A program made the translations under genes and the position numbers. Below the pieces are notes generated by a model. The model was given only the letters and a program-made list of their open reading frames with translations, searched no databases and had not been told where the DNA came from. DNA of 52,869 nt from Rubrivivax sp. (lineage in GTDB: Bacteria; Pseudomonadota; Gammaproteobacteria; Burkholderiales; Burkholderiaceae_C), in contig JADCGQ010000066.1 of the NCBI GenBank assembly GCA_020248945.1, positions 1 through 52,869 of the forward strand, written 5' to 3'. Positions 43,405-51,814 of the stretch are shown here, one piece after another (position 1 is the stretch's first letter; every line of letters starts with the position of its first letter).

Positions 43405-43467
43405 GGCCCTTCGACAGGCTCAGGGCGAACGGAGATTCCCGTTCGGGCTGAGCCTGTCGAAGCCCCC
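43405..43467. repeat. REP-like inverted pair forming a long hairpin
   Basis: CTTCGACAGGCTCAG (from 43409) with its tail GGCGAACGG faces CCGTTCGGG and CTGAGCCTGTCGAAG (43439-43463), leaving a centre of only about 6 bp, so nearly 27 bp can pair. It lies between the convergent nitrilase and UbiH-like genes and probably works as a bidirectional transcript end, though there is no T-run. It is the same unit as the cluster at 39471-39583. Confidence 0.85.
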
Positions 43468-43488
43468 GCGCAGAGCCCTCGATCGGTG

Positions 43489-44697
43489 TCAGCGCCAGCC
43501 GAACATCATCTGCCGCGCCAGCGCCGCCTTGGCCGGCGGCACCGCCTGCAGCGCCGCCAGGCCGAGCCCGCGCAGCGCCGCCGCGCCCGGTACGCGCCAA
43601 GTGAAGCTGCGCGCCAGAAAGTCGGTGGCCGCGATCAGGCTCCAGCGGTCGGGCGCGCGGGCCCAGGCCACGCGGGCCAGCGCGGTGTCGACATTGCCGC
43701 CGCGCTGCAGCGCGTCCACCAGGGCATAGGCGTCGCGCAGGCCCAGGTTCAAGCCCTGCCCGGCCACCGGGTGCAGCGTCTGCGCCGCGTTGCCGATGCG
43801 CACGGTGCGGCCCTGCACCAGCGAGCGCTCGGCGTTGAGGCCGAGCGCGAAGCTCTTCAGCGGCGACAGCGCCCGCAGCTCGCCTGCGTCGGCCGGCAGG
43901 CGGCTGCGCAGCAGCGCCAGGCGCTGCGCATCGGTGAGATCGCGCACCGGGTCGGCGCTGCTGGGCACGCACCACACCAGCGCCGCGCGCTCGGCGCCAT
44001 CGGCCGGAGTGGGCAGCGGCAGCAGCGCCAGCGGGCCGTCGGCCGTGAAGCGTTCGAAGGCCACGCCGCCGCTGCCTGCGGCCAGCGTGGCGTGGCCGAC
44101 CCAGGCGGTCTGGCCGTAGTCGGCGACGAGTGCCTTGCGCGCCTGCTCCGCGTACACGCCACCCTCGGCCACCACGGCCAGGTCGAAGCGCTCGGCGATG
44201 CCGGCGTCGACCTCGACGCCGTCGACCAGGGCCTTGAGCGCCGCCACCGGCGTGCCAAAGCGCGTGGCCAGCCGTTGCGGCTCGGCCGCTGCCGCGGCCA
44301 GCCAGGCGGCCTGCAGCGGCGCCAGCAGCGCGCCGTAGCCGAGCACGGCGCCCAGCTGCGCCACGCCGAGCTCGGCGGCGTCGAGCGTGACGCTGGCCGC
44401 CTCGTGGCCCAGCAGTTGCCCGAGCGTGACACCGGCCGGCGCCTGCGACACATGCACGCGGCGGATCGCCGCTGCCGCTTCGGCCGGCCAGGCGCCCAGG
44501 CGTTCGAGCAGCTGCACGCTGCCCAGCGACAGCGCCAGCGTGCGCGGGTCGGCGCCGACGTCGCGGTCGAGCGGCCGCGCGTCGAACACGCTGATGCGTG
44601 CCGTGGGCAGCCGCCGCGCCGCCAGCAGGGCCAGCGCCAGGCCCACCGGGCCGGCGCCGACGACCGCGATCTGCATCACGCTCTGAAGGGGTGCCAT
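43489..44697 (-). CDS. FAD-dependent UbiH/UbiF-family monooxygenase
   Basis: A 402-residue flavoprotein hydroxylase of the ubiquinone-biosynthesis type. It has GAGPVG (14-19) for FAD binding, DPRTLALSLGSVQLLERLG (the UbiH-family DxRxxALS segment) and the C-terminal GNAAQTLHPVAGQGLNLGLR signature that contacts FAD ribitol. These enzymes hydroxylate the benzoquinone ring using NAD(P)H and O2; which of UbiH, UbiF or UbiI it is cannot be told from sequence alone. The start is either ATG 44697 (used) or ATG 44676, seven codons in. Confidence 0.9.
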   Translation of the reverse strand: MAPLQSVMQIAVVGAGPVGLALALLAARRLPTARISVFDARPLDRDVGADPRTLALSLGSVQLLERLGAWPAEAAAAIRRVHVSQAPAGVTLGQLLGHEAASVTLDAAELGVAQLGAVLGYGALLAPLQAAWLAAAAAEPQRLATRFGTPVAALKALVDGVEVDAGIAERFDLAVVAEGGVYAEQARKALVADYGQTAWVGHATLAAGSGGVAFERFTADGPLALLPLPTPADGAERAALVWCVPSSADPVRDLTDAQRLALLRSRLPADAGELRALSPLKSFALGLNAERSLVQGRTVRIGNAAQTLHPVAGQGLNLGLRDAYALVDALQRGGNVDTALARVAWARAPDRWSLIAATDFLARSFTWRVPGAAALRGLGLAALQAVPPAKAALARQMMFGWR

Positions 44698-44729
44698 CGG
44701 CCCATTATCGGGAGCCGGGCTCACCGTGC

Positions 44730-45413
44730 TCAGGCGTAGGTGACCCAGTCGGCCCGCTCGGGCGCCACCAGGTGCGGCAGCGTGTTGAAGCTGTGCAGCA
44801 CATGCCGCCGGGGGCTGACGCTGAACTCGGTGACGGCGCTGTTGCGCAGGCGCAGGTTGAGCTCCACCCAGGCGTCGCCCTCGGCGCCCATCACGTGGGC
44901 CGTGGCGGTGGCGATGGGGCCGCCGGAGCTCACCAGAAGCACGTCGCCGGTGCACTGCGTGCGCACGTGGTCGAGCGCGGCAGCGATGCCGGCGCGCCAC
45001 TGGGCGTGGCTGGGCAGGCCGTGGGGCTGCAGCTCGCCGGCCGTCCAGCCCGCCAGCGCGCGCCGCAGCAGCCGGAAGTGCGCGCGGTAGCCCTCGGGCG
45101 TGTGCGCGCTCGGTAGCGGCGCTTCGGCCGGCCAGGCGGCCAGCGCGGCGTGCACCAGGGCCTCGCTGTCGTATTCGTTCAGCGCCGGGAACTCTTGCGC
45201 CGTGGGCAGCGCGCCGTACCCATCCGCAAGCGCCGCCAGCGACTGCCGGTGGCGCGTGAGCGTGCCGCAGAGCACCGCCGAGAACAGCTGCCCACGCTCG
45301 GCGTACCAGCGCCCGAGCGCCTGGCACTGGCGCGTGCCCAGCTCGCTCAGGCGGTCGTAGTCGTCGGTGCCGAAACGCGCCTGGCCGTGGCGCACGAGGT
45401 GCAGCATTCCCAT
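44730..45413 (-). CDS. Histidine phosphatase superfamily protein
   Basis: A 227-residue phosphatase-fold protein. The catalytic [10 protein letters not shown] (RHG at about 7-9) is at the N-terminus. The second His is in [18 protein letters not shown], a region that normally reads SHGG or SSGG in this subfamily, so the second catalytic His is replaced by Ser and activity is uncertain. Start ATG 45413 gives [11 protein letters not shown], the usual opening; ATGs at 45407 and 45422 are possible. It is followed 32 bp later by the UbiH-like gene on the same strand. Confidence 0.85.
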   Translation of the reverse strand: MGMLHLVRHGQARFGTDDYDRLSELGTRQCQALGRWYAERGQLFSAVLCGTLTRHRQSLAALADGYGALPTAQEFPALNEYDSEALVHAALAAWPAEAPLPSAHTPEGYRAHFRLLRRALAGWTAGELQPHGLPSHAQWRAGIAAALDHVRTQCTGDVLLVSSGGPIATATAHVMGAEGDAWVELNLRLRNSAVTEFSVSPRRHVLHSFNTLPHLVAPERADWVTYA

Positions 45414-45524
45414 CCTGTGCATTCTCGCGAACGGCCCCGCACCCGGCTGTCGCCGCGGCGACCCCTTGCCCTTGGCAACACGTTACCCTCGGTGCCCCTC
45501 AGGCCTTCATCGCACCACCACCCC

Positions 45525-46505
45525 ATGCAATACCGCCGCCTCGGCCGCAGTGGCCTTCGTGTCAGCACCTTCTCGCTCGGCTCCTGGGTCACTTACCACA
45601 ACCAGGTCGACACCGGCCAGGCCGTCGAGATGATGGCCGCCGCCTTCGACGCCGGCATCAACTTCTTCGACAACGCCGAGGTCTACGCCGGCGGCCGCAG
45701 CGAAACCATCATGGGCGACGCGCTCAAGCAGCTGGCCTGGCCGCGCCTGAACTACGTCGTCAGCACCAAGTTCTTCTGGGGCCTCGACCGCAACGGCGAT
45801 GCCGTCAACCGCAAGGACACGCTCAACCGCAAGTACCTGGTGCAGGCCATGGACGGCTCGCTCAAGCGCATGCAGCTCGAGCACATCGACCTCATCTACT
45901 GCCACCGCCCCGACCCGCACACGCCGATCGAAGAGACGGTGTGGGCGATGAGCGACCTCATCACGCAGGGCAAGGCTCTCTACTGGGGCACGAGCGAGTG
46001 GCCGGCCGCCGACATCCGCGCCGCCTGGGAGATTGCCGAGCGCCACCACCTGCACAAGCCGCTGATGGAGCAGCCGCAGTACCACCTGTTCCACCGCAAG
46101 CGCGTCGAGCAGGAGTACGCGCGCCTGTACGCCGACACCGGCCTGGGCCTCACGACCTGGAGCCCGCTGGCCAGCGGACTGCTCACCGGCAAGTACCAGG
46201 CCGGCATCCCCGAGGGCAGCCGCGGCGCGATGGAGAACATGGCCTTCCTGCGCGACGGCCTCACGAACACGGCCAAGAACGAGGCGGTGGCGAAGCTGCA
46301 GCCCATCGCCGCCGAGCTGGGCGGCAGCCTGGCGCAGCTGGCGCTGGCCTGGGTGGCGAAGAACCCGAACGTGTCGACCGTGATCACCGGCGCGTCGAAG
46401 CTGGCGCAGCTGCAGCAGAACCTGGGTGCGCTGGCCTTGCTGGGCAAGCTCACGCCCGAGGTGATGGCGCGCATCGACGCCGTGACCGCGCCACTGGCGG
46501 AGTGA
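45525..46505 (+). CDS. Aldo/keto reductase
   Basis: A 326-residue NADPH-dependent (alpha/beta)8-barrel oxidoreductase. It carries the catalytic D-x4-Y in [11 protein letters not shown], Lys in STKFFWG, and [12 protein letters not shown] with the active-site His region; the C-terminal [13 protein letters not shown] contributes to cofactor binding. The sequence is of the AKR6/YghZ-like group related to the potassium-channel beta-subunit. It reduces aldehydes or ketones; the physiological substrate is unknown. The ATG at 45525 fits [14 protein letters not shown], the standard start. Confidence 0.94.
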   Translation: MQYRRLGRSGLRVSTFSLGSWVTYHNQVDTGQAVEMMAAAFDAGINFFDNAEVYAGGRSETIMGDALKQLAWPRLNYVVSTKFFWGLDRNGDAVNRKDTLNRKYLVQAMDGSLKRMQLEHIDLIYCHRPDPHTPIEETVWAMSDLITQGKALYWGTSEWPAADIRAAWEIAERHHLHKPLMEQPQYHLFHRKRVEQEYARLYADTGLGLTTWSPLASGLLTGKYQAGIPEGSRGAMENMAFLRDGLTNTAKNEAVAKLQPIAAELGGSLAQLALAWVAKNPNVSTVITGASKLAQLQQNLGALALLGKLTPEVMARIDAVTAPLAE

Positions 46506-46534
46506 GCGGCCGCCGCCGCGCCCGAGCGGCAGGC

Positions 46535-46849
46535 TCAGGCGTGGTGCACGTAGACGTCGGTGTCGGGCAGCAGGTGGCGCAGCACGCCGAAGCTGCGCTC
46601 CATCAACTCGCGCGCCTCGCCGCTGCGGGGCGACAGGGTCAGCGTCAGGTCGGCCTCGCCGTTCTGCACGCGCAGCGAGCGGATCCAGTGCCGCTCGACC
46701 AGGTTCACGCCCTCGCGGTCGACCACGTCCTGCAGGCCGCGCAGCACGCGCTGCAGCGTCTCGGCCGGGCCGGCCAGCACGGGCTCGGCCACGACCGGTG
46801 TCGGGGCCGACACGGCCACCGGCTGGATGGGGATGAACTTCGCCGCCAC
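46535..46849 (-). CDS. MIP18/DUF59-like small protein
   Basis: A 104-residue protein starting with GTG at 46849. After a short Pro/Val-rich N-region, the rest looks like the MIP18 (DUF59) fold used in Fe-S cluster assembly and in the N-terminus of Mrp/ApbC proteins: VLRGLQDVVDREGVNLVERH, then RSLRVQNGEADLTLTLSP and a final DTDVYVHH. The Cys found in several Fe-S carriers of this fold is missing, so cluster transfer is doubtful. It is convergent with the aldo/keto reductase gene. Moderate confidence in family, low in role. Confidence 0.65.
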   Translation of the reverse strand: MAAKFIPIQPVAVSAPTPVVAEPVLAGPAETLQRVLRGLQDVVDREGVNLVERHWIRSLRVQNGEADLTLTLSPRSGEARELMERSFGVLRHLLPDTDVYVHHA

Positions 46850-46922
46850 GGCCGCATGATGCGCGTGGGCGCTGACGGCGGGCTGATACAGATCAAGCCG
46901 CGGCGTCGTCCCGGCCGGGGAC

Positions 46923-47222
46923 TCACGGCCGCCGGCGCACCCGCCGGCTCTTGCGAGTGGCCACGAAGAAGCCGGCGGGCTTGGTCTTCACCCAGGCCAC
47001 GAAGCTGCGGATCTCCGGGTTCTGCAGCAGCGCCTCGGCGCTGGCGTACTGGCGCGCGAGTTCGGTCTCGGTGAACAGGGCGTGGATCTGGCGGTGGCAC
47101 ACGCGGTGCAGGTAGGCCGTCTCGCGCCCGCCGCGGCTCTTGGGCACGAGGTGGTGGCGGTCCTGCTGTGGCGCGGGGATGGGCCGCTCGCACAGGGGGC
47201 ACACGGGCAGTTCGGTGTTCAC
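46923..47222 (-). CDS. HNH endonuclease
   Basis: A 99-residue small HNH nuclease. It has CPLCERPIP (zinc-binding CxxC), DRHHLVPKSRGGRET (the catalytic His region), then LHRVCHRQIHALFTE. The C-terminus FVAWVKTKPAGFF is characteristic of this subgroup, ending in a basic tail. It cleaves nucleic acid using a divalent metal; its biological role is not known, and it is not obviously part of a restriction-modification unit. GTG 47222 was chosen because the CxxC follows within a few residues; the frame stays open upstream but reads low-complexity sequence. Confidence 0.85.
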   Translation of the reverse strand: MNTELPVCPLCERPIPAPQQDRHHLVPKSRGGRETAYLHRVCHRQIHALFTETELARQYASAEALLQNPEIRSFVAWVKTKPAGFFVATRKSRRVRRRP

Positions 47223-47968
47223 CGCGTCGGCGCCCTCGGCGGCGCTGCGCCACCGGCCCTGCAAAGGGTGTTCGGCGCGGCGGGGGTCTCGGTCACGGCG
47301 GGGGGCTCCGGTCGGTGCGGGCAGCTGGCCAGAGTTATGCCACTGCCTCGCCCCGCCGCCGCCGCCGCCGACCGGCGCTGAAGCGCCGTTGACGCCGGCC
47401 GCCGCCACCGGCCGCCGCGCCGTGCGCCCCGCGGGCGCCAGGCAGCTGCCGGTGCCCGACAGGCCCACGCTGTGCATGAAGACCATAACGCGGCATCGAG
47501 GCCCGGCGGAGCGCCAGCCGTGCCGGACCCCGCGGCCAACGCGGACAGCCTCGTCCCGCCGCCGCGGACCCGATGGCGCCAGGCGGGCTTCCGCGTGGCC
47601 GCGCTGCTGCTGGCGTTGCTGTCGATCTGGGCGCTGTGGGATCGCGCGGCCTGGACGCTGGGCGCGATCGTCACGATCCCGTTCATCGGGCTCATGCTGG
47701 TTCACGGGCTGGCCGGCTGGGCCCCGGACTTCTTCCGCGAAGACGCGGTCAGGTCGGCGCGCGCCGACTGGCGGGTGATGCGTGGCGAGCGGCGTCACGG
47801 TCGCCGGCGTCTTCGCCGCGCCCATGCAACCCGTGCGGAAGCACCGAAGGGCCGGAGCCGGAAGCGCCGCAGCGCCGTCGGGGCCCGACGTGGCCGGGCG
47901 ATACTCGGCTTAGACCACCTCGTGCGTCGCCCTGCCGCCACCCGCTGCGGGCAGGTCGCTGCCCCGCC
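47223..47968. other. GC-extreme region, mostly without a confident gene
   Basis: This stretch lies between the HNH gene and the esterase gene. It contains a run of CCG triplets (about 47354-47370), a CATAAC -10-like element on the minus strand near 47334 that may serve the HNH gene, and one weak open frame (47472-48020, listed separately). No terminator, repeat or mobile element was recognised. Confidence 0.5.
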
Positions 47969-48020
47969 ATGGCCCTGCTGCGCTCCGCCTTCGCCGTCCT
48001 GTTCCCCGCGGTCGTCCTGA
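47472..48020 (+). CDS. Doubtful small membrane protein with basic tail
   Basis: A 182-codon frame from GTG 47472 (alternative GTG 47520). Residues about 39-85 hold two hydrophobic segments (VAALLLALLSIWALW, then LGAIVTIPFIGLMLVHGLAG) with strong third-position GC, as expected of a real gene. After about residue 105 the codon pattern breaks down and the product becomes Arg-rich, ending 52 bp inside the esterase gene in another frame. It may be a truncated or frameshifted remnant of a small membrane protein, or chance. No family recognised. Confidence 0.35.
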   Translation: MHEDHNAASRPGGAPAVPDPAANADSLVPPPRTRWRQAGFRVAALLLALLSIWALWDRAAWTLGAIVTIPFIGLMLVHGLAGWAPDFFREDAVRSARADWRVMRGERRHGRRRLRRAHATRAEAPKGRSRKRRSAVGARRGRAILGLDHLVRRPAATRCGQVAAPPWPCCAPPSPSCSPRSS

Positions 48021-48946
48021 TCGCCCTCGGCGCGGGCGTCCGGCCCGCACACGGGCAGGGCCCCGCCCAACGCGCTGCGCCGCCGCCCGTCGAGTGGGTC
48101 ACGCGCGCGGTCGAGGCGCCGCGGGTCTCGTTTCGCACTTTCCAGAGCGCGGCCGCCGGAACGACCGTCAGCTACCACCTCTACACCCCCGCCGCGTACG
48201 AGCGCGAGCCCGGGCGCCGCTTTCCCGTCGTCTACTGGCTGCACGGCTCCGGCGGCGGGCTGGCGGGGATTCCCGCGCTCGCCGGGCTCTTCGACCAGGC
48301 AATCGAGGCCGGCCGCGCGCCGCCTTGTCTGGTGGTGCTGGTCAACGGCCTCCCGATGGGGATGTACGTGGACTGGTCCAACGGGGCGGCGCCGGTCGAG
48401 ACGGTGATCGTCGAGGAACTCGTCCCGCACATCGACGCGACCCTGCGCACGATCGCCTCGCACGAGGGGCGCCTGCTCGACGGCTTCAGCATGGGCGGCT
48501 ACGGGGCCGCGCGCCTCGGGTTCAAGTATCCCGAGCGGTTCGGTGCCGTCTCGATCATGGGTGCCGGGCCGATGCAGGAGTCGCTCACGACGACGCCCCG
48601 CGCGAGCCGGGTGCAGGCCGGGGAACTGCTCGCGCGCGTCTACGGCGGCTCGCAGGCCACCTTCCTGCAGGTGAGCCCGCGGATGCTGGCCAAGGCCAAC
48701 GCGGAGGCGATCGCGAAAGGCTCCCTCGTGCGCGTGGTGATCGGCGACCGCGACGAGACCTACGCCAACAACGTGGCCTTCCACGAGCACCTTGTCGCGC
48801 TCGGCATCCCGCACGAATGGCGCGTGCTGCGCGGGGTCGGACACGACCCGATGGCGGTGCTGCGCGAACTCGACGAAGCGCACTGGGTGTTCTATCGCAA
48901 GGCCTTCGGCGCGCCCGCGCGGCCGCTCGACACGGGCCGGCGGTGA
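47969..48946 (+). CDS. Secreted esterase, alpha/beta hydrolase
   Basis: A 325-residue exported hydrolase. The N-terminus (MALLRSAFAVLFPAVVLIAL to AHGQ) is a signal peptide. The fold has the oxyanion loop HGSGGG (92-97), nucleophile S174 in DGFSMGGYGAARLG, a likely Asp in VIGDRDETYANN and the His in GVGHDPM (about 294). This is the esterase-D/feruloyl-esterase-like group (putative esterase family). Substrate unknown, probably an ester of a plant or environmental compound. Codon choice is richer in CTC, GCG and CGG than in the core genes, a possible sign of transfer. Confidence 0.88.
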   Translation: MALLRSAFAVLFPAVVLIALGAGVRPAHGQGPAQRAAPPPVEWVTRAVEAPRVSFRTFQSAAAGTTVSYHLYTPAAYEREPGRRFPVVYWLHGSGGGLAGIPALAGLFDQAIEAGRAPPCLVVLVNGLPMGMYVDWSNGAAPVETVIVEELVPHIDATLRTIASHEGRLLDGFSMGGYGAARLGFKYPERFGAVSIMGAGPMQESLTTTPRASRVQAGELLARVYGGSQATFLQVSPRMLAKANAEAIAKGSLVRVVIGDRDETYANNVAFHEHLVALGIPHEWRVLRGVGHDPMAVLRELDEAHWVFYRKAFGAPARPLDTGRR

Positions 48947-48963
48947 TCGGGCTGGCGGCCCGC

Positions 48964-49605
48964 TCAAGCCTTGCGGCGGCGGGCGGCGATGCCTAGCGCA
49001 GCCAGGCCCAGCGCCATCATCGCGTAGGTGCTGGTCTCGGGCACCGGGGCGAAAACGAGCTTGTCGACAGCGACCCAGTCGTCGAAGGTGCCGGGACGCA
49101 CCGCCACGCTGGTGATCGACGCGGCTGCGAAGCCCAGCGTGAACTGGCCGCCGCTGGTGCCCGACACCGTGCCCAGCAGCGTGGCGCCGTCGTAGGCCCA
49201 CAGCGTCACATCGGCGAAGCCGAAGACGCCTGTGAAATCGAGGCTCATCGAGCTGACCCGCGTGCTGAACGAGATCAGGAAGCTGGGGTCGCCGACTTCG
49301 GAAGAGAGCCAGCCGGCGAAGCTGCGCAGCACGTTGCCCGACACGAGCGGCGGCACACCCAGGAAGCCGACGTCGGTGCCGGTGCTGGACACGATGGTCA
49401 TGTCGGTGTAGGTCGCCCGGGCTTGCCCCGAGCTCGAGCTGCCGGGGCCCGTGAAGCTGTTGGCGCTGAAGCTCACCCCCTGCGCCGCGCGCTGGTTGCT
49501 CAGCACCGTGCCTGCTGCCCGGTCATCGAACGTGATCGTCACCGCCCAGGAGGGCGTTGCGACCCACACGCCGAGCGCGACACCTGTGGTCCATTGCTTC
49601 TGCAT
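48964..49605 (-). CDS. PEP-CTERM sorting-domain protein
   Basis: A 213-residue secreted protein with a signal peptide (MQKQWTTGVALGVWVATPSWA) and a Ser/Gly/Thr-rich beta-type domain. The C-terminal sorting signal VPETSTYAMMALGLAALGIA plus RRRKA matches PEP-CTERM (here P-E-T), a short motif, one TM helix and a basic end. Such proteins are handled by exosortase XrtA and linked to exopolysaccharide; no exosortase gene is in the window. ATG 49605 has GGAGGA 7 nt upstream. It is convergent with the esterase gene, 17 bp apart. Confidence 0.9.
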   Translation of the reverse strand: MQKQWTTGVALGVWVATPSWAVTITFDDRAAGTVLSNQRAAQGVSFSANSFTGPGSSSSGQARATYTDMTIVSSTGTDVGFLGVPPLVSGNVLRSFAGWLSSEVGDPSFLISFSTRVSSMSLDFTGVFGFADVTLWAYDGATLLGTVSGTSGGQFTLGFAAASITSVAVRPGTFDDWVAVDKLVFAPVPETSTYAMMALGLAALGIAARRRKA

Positions 49606-49762
49606 CGAGCGTCCTCCGGTCATAGGCTGGGTTCGGCCCATGCCGGGCAGCAGCGCCTCATCGGCGCGGGCCTCACCGACCCTTGCGATGGAGATCAGCG
49701 ACGGCAGCCGGGCAGATCAGGCGGCCTGCAGACCCATGCGACCTGCAAGAGCAGCGCGACGT

Positions 49763-51145
49763 CTACGGCGCGCCCTTGCGGATGTCGGCTTCGAGCTCTG
49801 GCGAGGCAATCTCGCCGAGGCCCCGGAACGCACGGGTGAGCTGGGCGGTGAGCTTGCCGTCAGCCCCGTGCTCTTCGAAGCACGTCTTCCACTGCCGCAC
49901 CTCGCCCCAGACCCGACGCATGATGGCCACGGCCATCGGGCGCTCCGGCACGAAAGCGGCGTGGTGGCTCAAGGCGTTGTCCAGGGTGGCGAGCTTGCCC
50001 TGCTCCCCCACCCCCAGGTGCAGCCGGCGCTCGCTGGCCAAGACCGGGCGCGGCACCACGTCGTACAGGGGGCTGAGCACCCACCCACCCAGCCGCGGGT
50101 CGCGCACGAAGCCGTGATTGCGCAAGTGGTCGTCGTCGTTGGTGACGAAGATGTTGAGCACCAGGCGCGCAAACAACTCCTCGGCGTTGGGCCTCACCGC
50201 CATGGGATGGACGTACCGGCGGATGGCGCGGCCCAGGTCGGCATACGCCTTCTCAGGCGACTCGAGCTCGCTGCATGCCACCAGCGTGAGACCGCTGACA
50301 AAGGGGAGCCGCCCTTCCACCCGACCATCACCGGGCCGGGTGTCCTGCAAGGCGCCATCCGGCAAGGGCTCACCCGCGTGGGCCCAGTAGCGGTCGAACC
50401 GCCGGATCAGCATGACCGGGCGGCCGCCCACGTTCAGGTAACGAACCTCGGGCACGCTCAGGCCGCAGCGGCGGGCCAGCTCCAGGGTGCAGGCTTCGGC
50501 CCGCGCCACGTCGAAGGTGTCCCCCTTCGCCGGAAACTTGGCAAGCCAGAGCGCGCCCTCGTCGTCACGCACCGCGGCCTTGGGCCGTGCGCCGCCAGCC
50601 GAGGGCCCCGCGCCCAGGAAGTGTTCAAGGTTCGCGGGCACGGGTGCGCCGTTCTCGACGGCCTCGGCCGCCTGCAGCACGTACTGCAGCGAGTGCATGT
50701 CACTGGCCGATGGCGAATCGGGGCTCGTGCGCGCCTCCCGCACGTCCAGCGCACCCACCCGGTCGCCTCCGGCGTGCAGCAGGTACTGCACCTCCCGCAG
50801 GCTGTTGGCCGGCGCCTTCAGGCGCGCCTCGATGACCCGGCGGCCCCAGGCATCGGGGGCCGCGTCGCGAATGCCGCCGAACTCACCCAGCCCGTTGGCC
50901 GGAAACAGCACCTTGCCCTTGATGCCCTGTCGGTCTGCGAACGCAAGGCTCACCGGGTCCAGCTCGATGGACTCTTTGCGCTCGAGGTAGCCCGTGCCGT
51001 AGGCGAACTCGCTGGCGAGCTCGCGGTTCTGCAGGTTCGCGCCGTCGGTCTCGGTCAAGCCCAGGATGCCGGAGGGCACGAATCGGTGCCCGTCGGCCTG
51101 CCCGATGTGGCTGAAGATGTAGACCTCGGACTTCTCGCGCGCCAT
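49763..51145 (-). CDS. hipA: HipA-family serine/threonine kinase toxin
   Basis: A 460-residue type II toxin-antitoxin kinase. An N-terminal HipA region precedes the kinase core with a nucleotide loop GAGPSAGGARPKA (about 178-190), ATP-binding Lys in LAKF (201-204), catalytic NDDDHLRNHG (336-345, Asp338 expected) and a DFG-equivalent YD (361-362). E. coli HipA phosphorylates glutamyl-tRNA synthetase and causes persistence; the target here is untested. Its ATG shares one base with the hipB stop (TGATG), so the pair is coupled. All key motifs are intact. Confidence 0.92.
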   Translation of the reverse strand: MAREKSEVYIFSHIGQADGHRFVPSGILGLTETDGANLQNRELASEFAYGTGYLERKESIELDPVSLAFADRQGIKGKVLFPANGLGEFGGIRDAAPDAWGRRVIEARLKAPANSLREVQYLLHAGGDRVGALDVREARTSPDSPSASDMHSLQYVLQAAEAVENGAPVPANLEHFLGAGPSAGGARPKAAVRDDEGALWLAKFPAKGDTFDVARAEACTLELARRCGLSVPEVRYLNVGGRPVMLIRRFDRYWAHAGEPLPDGALQDTRPGDGRVEGRLPFVSGLTLVACSELESPEKAYADLGRAIRRYVHPMAVRPNAEELFARLVLNIFVTNDDDHLRNHGFVRDPRLGGWVLSPLYDVVPRPVLASERRLHLGVGEQGKLATLDNALSHHAAFVPERPMAVAIMRRVWGEVRQWKTCFEEHGADGKLTAQLTRAFRGLGEIASPELEADIRKGAP

Positions 51146-51486
51146 CAGAAGTCCAGACGCTCCAGCTCGGTCTTGCTCAAGCTGCGGACACGCTGGGTGG
51201 TCTCGCGTGCGGCCAGCGCTTGCAGAGACGGGTCGTCTTCCTTCAACAGGGACAGCAGGCTGACGCCGGGCGCAATGGCTTCCAGGTACCGCAGGATCTG
51301 AGCCTGGGTGCGGCTGAGGTCCCCCTTCTCGAGCAGCACGGCTGTGGAGCGGGAGAGCCCGGCCCGCGTGGCAGCGTCCGCTTGCCGAATCCGCCGGGCC
51401 ATGCGCAGGCGCGCCAGCTTCTCACCGAGCTGGCGCGCCTCGTCCAGGCGCTCGCGGGTCATCAGGGGGTGCTCGTTGCGCTTCAT
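51145..51486 (-). CDS. hipB: HipB-family HTH antitoxin
   Basis: A 113-residue Cro/C1-type DNA-binding protein: the HTH is about residues 20-70 (QADAATRAGLSRSTAVLLEK with recognition helix SRSTAVLLE). It should bind HipA and repress the operon. The C-terminal 40 residues are a short charged extension. The start is ATG 51486: an in-frame ATG at 51534 would put the nested inverted repeat at 51491-51528 inside the gene, whereas 51486 leaves it just upstream as an operator. The hipB-hipA order and coupling are typical. Confidence 0.88.
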   Translation of the reverse strand: MKRNEHPLMTRERLDEARQLGEKLARLRMARRIRQADAATRAGLSRSTAVLLEKGDLSRTQAQILRYLEAIAPGVSLLSLLKEDDPSLQALAARETTQRVRSLSKTELERLDF

Positions 51487-51490
51487 GGCT

Positions 51491-51528
51491 GCAATCTCAG
51501 TCTCAAATAGTCTAGAGACCGCGATTGC
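51491..51528. promoter_or_regulatory. Nested inverted repeat, candidate HipB operator
   Basis: Arms GCAATC-tca-GTCTC (51491-51504) and GAGAC-cgc-GATTGC (51515-51528) pair at 11 of 14 positions, in two perfect blocks, with a 10-bp AT-rich centre. It ends 5 bp before the hipB start codon. The position and symmetry fit an autorepression operator. Confidence 0.65.
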
Positions 51529-51534
51529 AGACAT

Positions 51535-51814
51535 TCTGGCCTCGGGCCGTCAGGGCGTCAAGTATGCAATCACAGTCACAAATCTGTTTGTGTGTGTGAT
51601 GGCTGGCATGGGCCATCGGTCGGCCGCCTAGGGCCTCGCGGCACTCACCGAGAGCTGGCGCCCTCTGGCGGACACCGAAGCCAGGCGGCCAAGACTGGAC
51701 ACGCTCTTCGGGGAACCTTGACGGCTTCTCGGTGCTGAACGGCACTCAAGGCAAGCTTCCTGAGTCTGGCAAAGGGGCGTCCGAGTCCGGCTCGGGCCGG
51801 CTATAGCCAAGAGG
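51535..51814. other. Intergenic stretch between hipB and mrr
   Basis: No gene-like frame with coherent composition is seen. It is less GC-rich than the core, with an AT-rich segment around 51561-51600 (a TTTGTGTGTGTG run) that probably holds the hipBA promoter. No recognisable repeat remnants or attachment site. Confidence 0.4.

Noticed and set aside
47354..47370. CCG triplet run as a functional repeat
   Set aside because: Short low-complexity run in very GC-rich sequence; nothing distinguishes it from chance.
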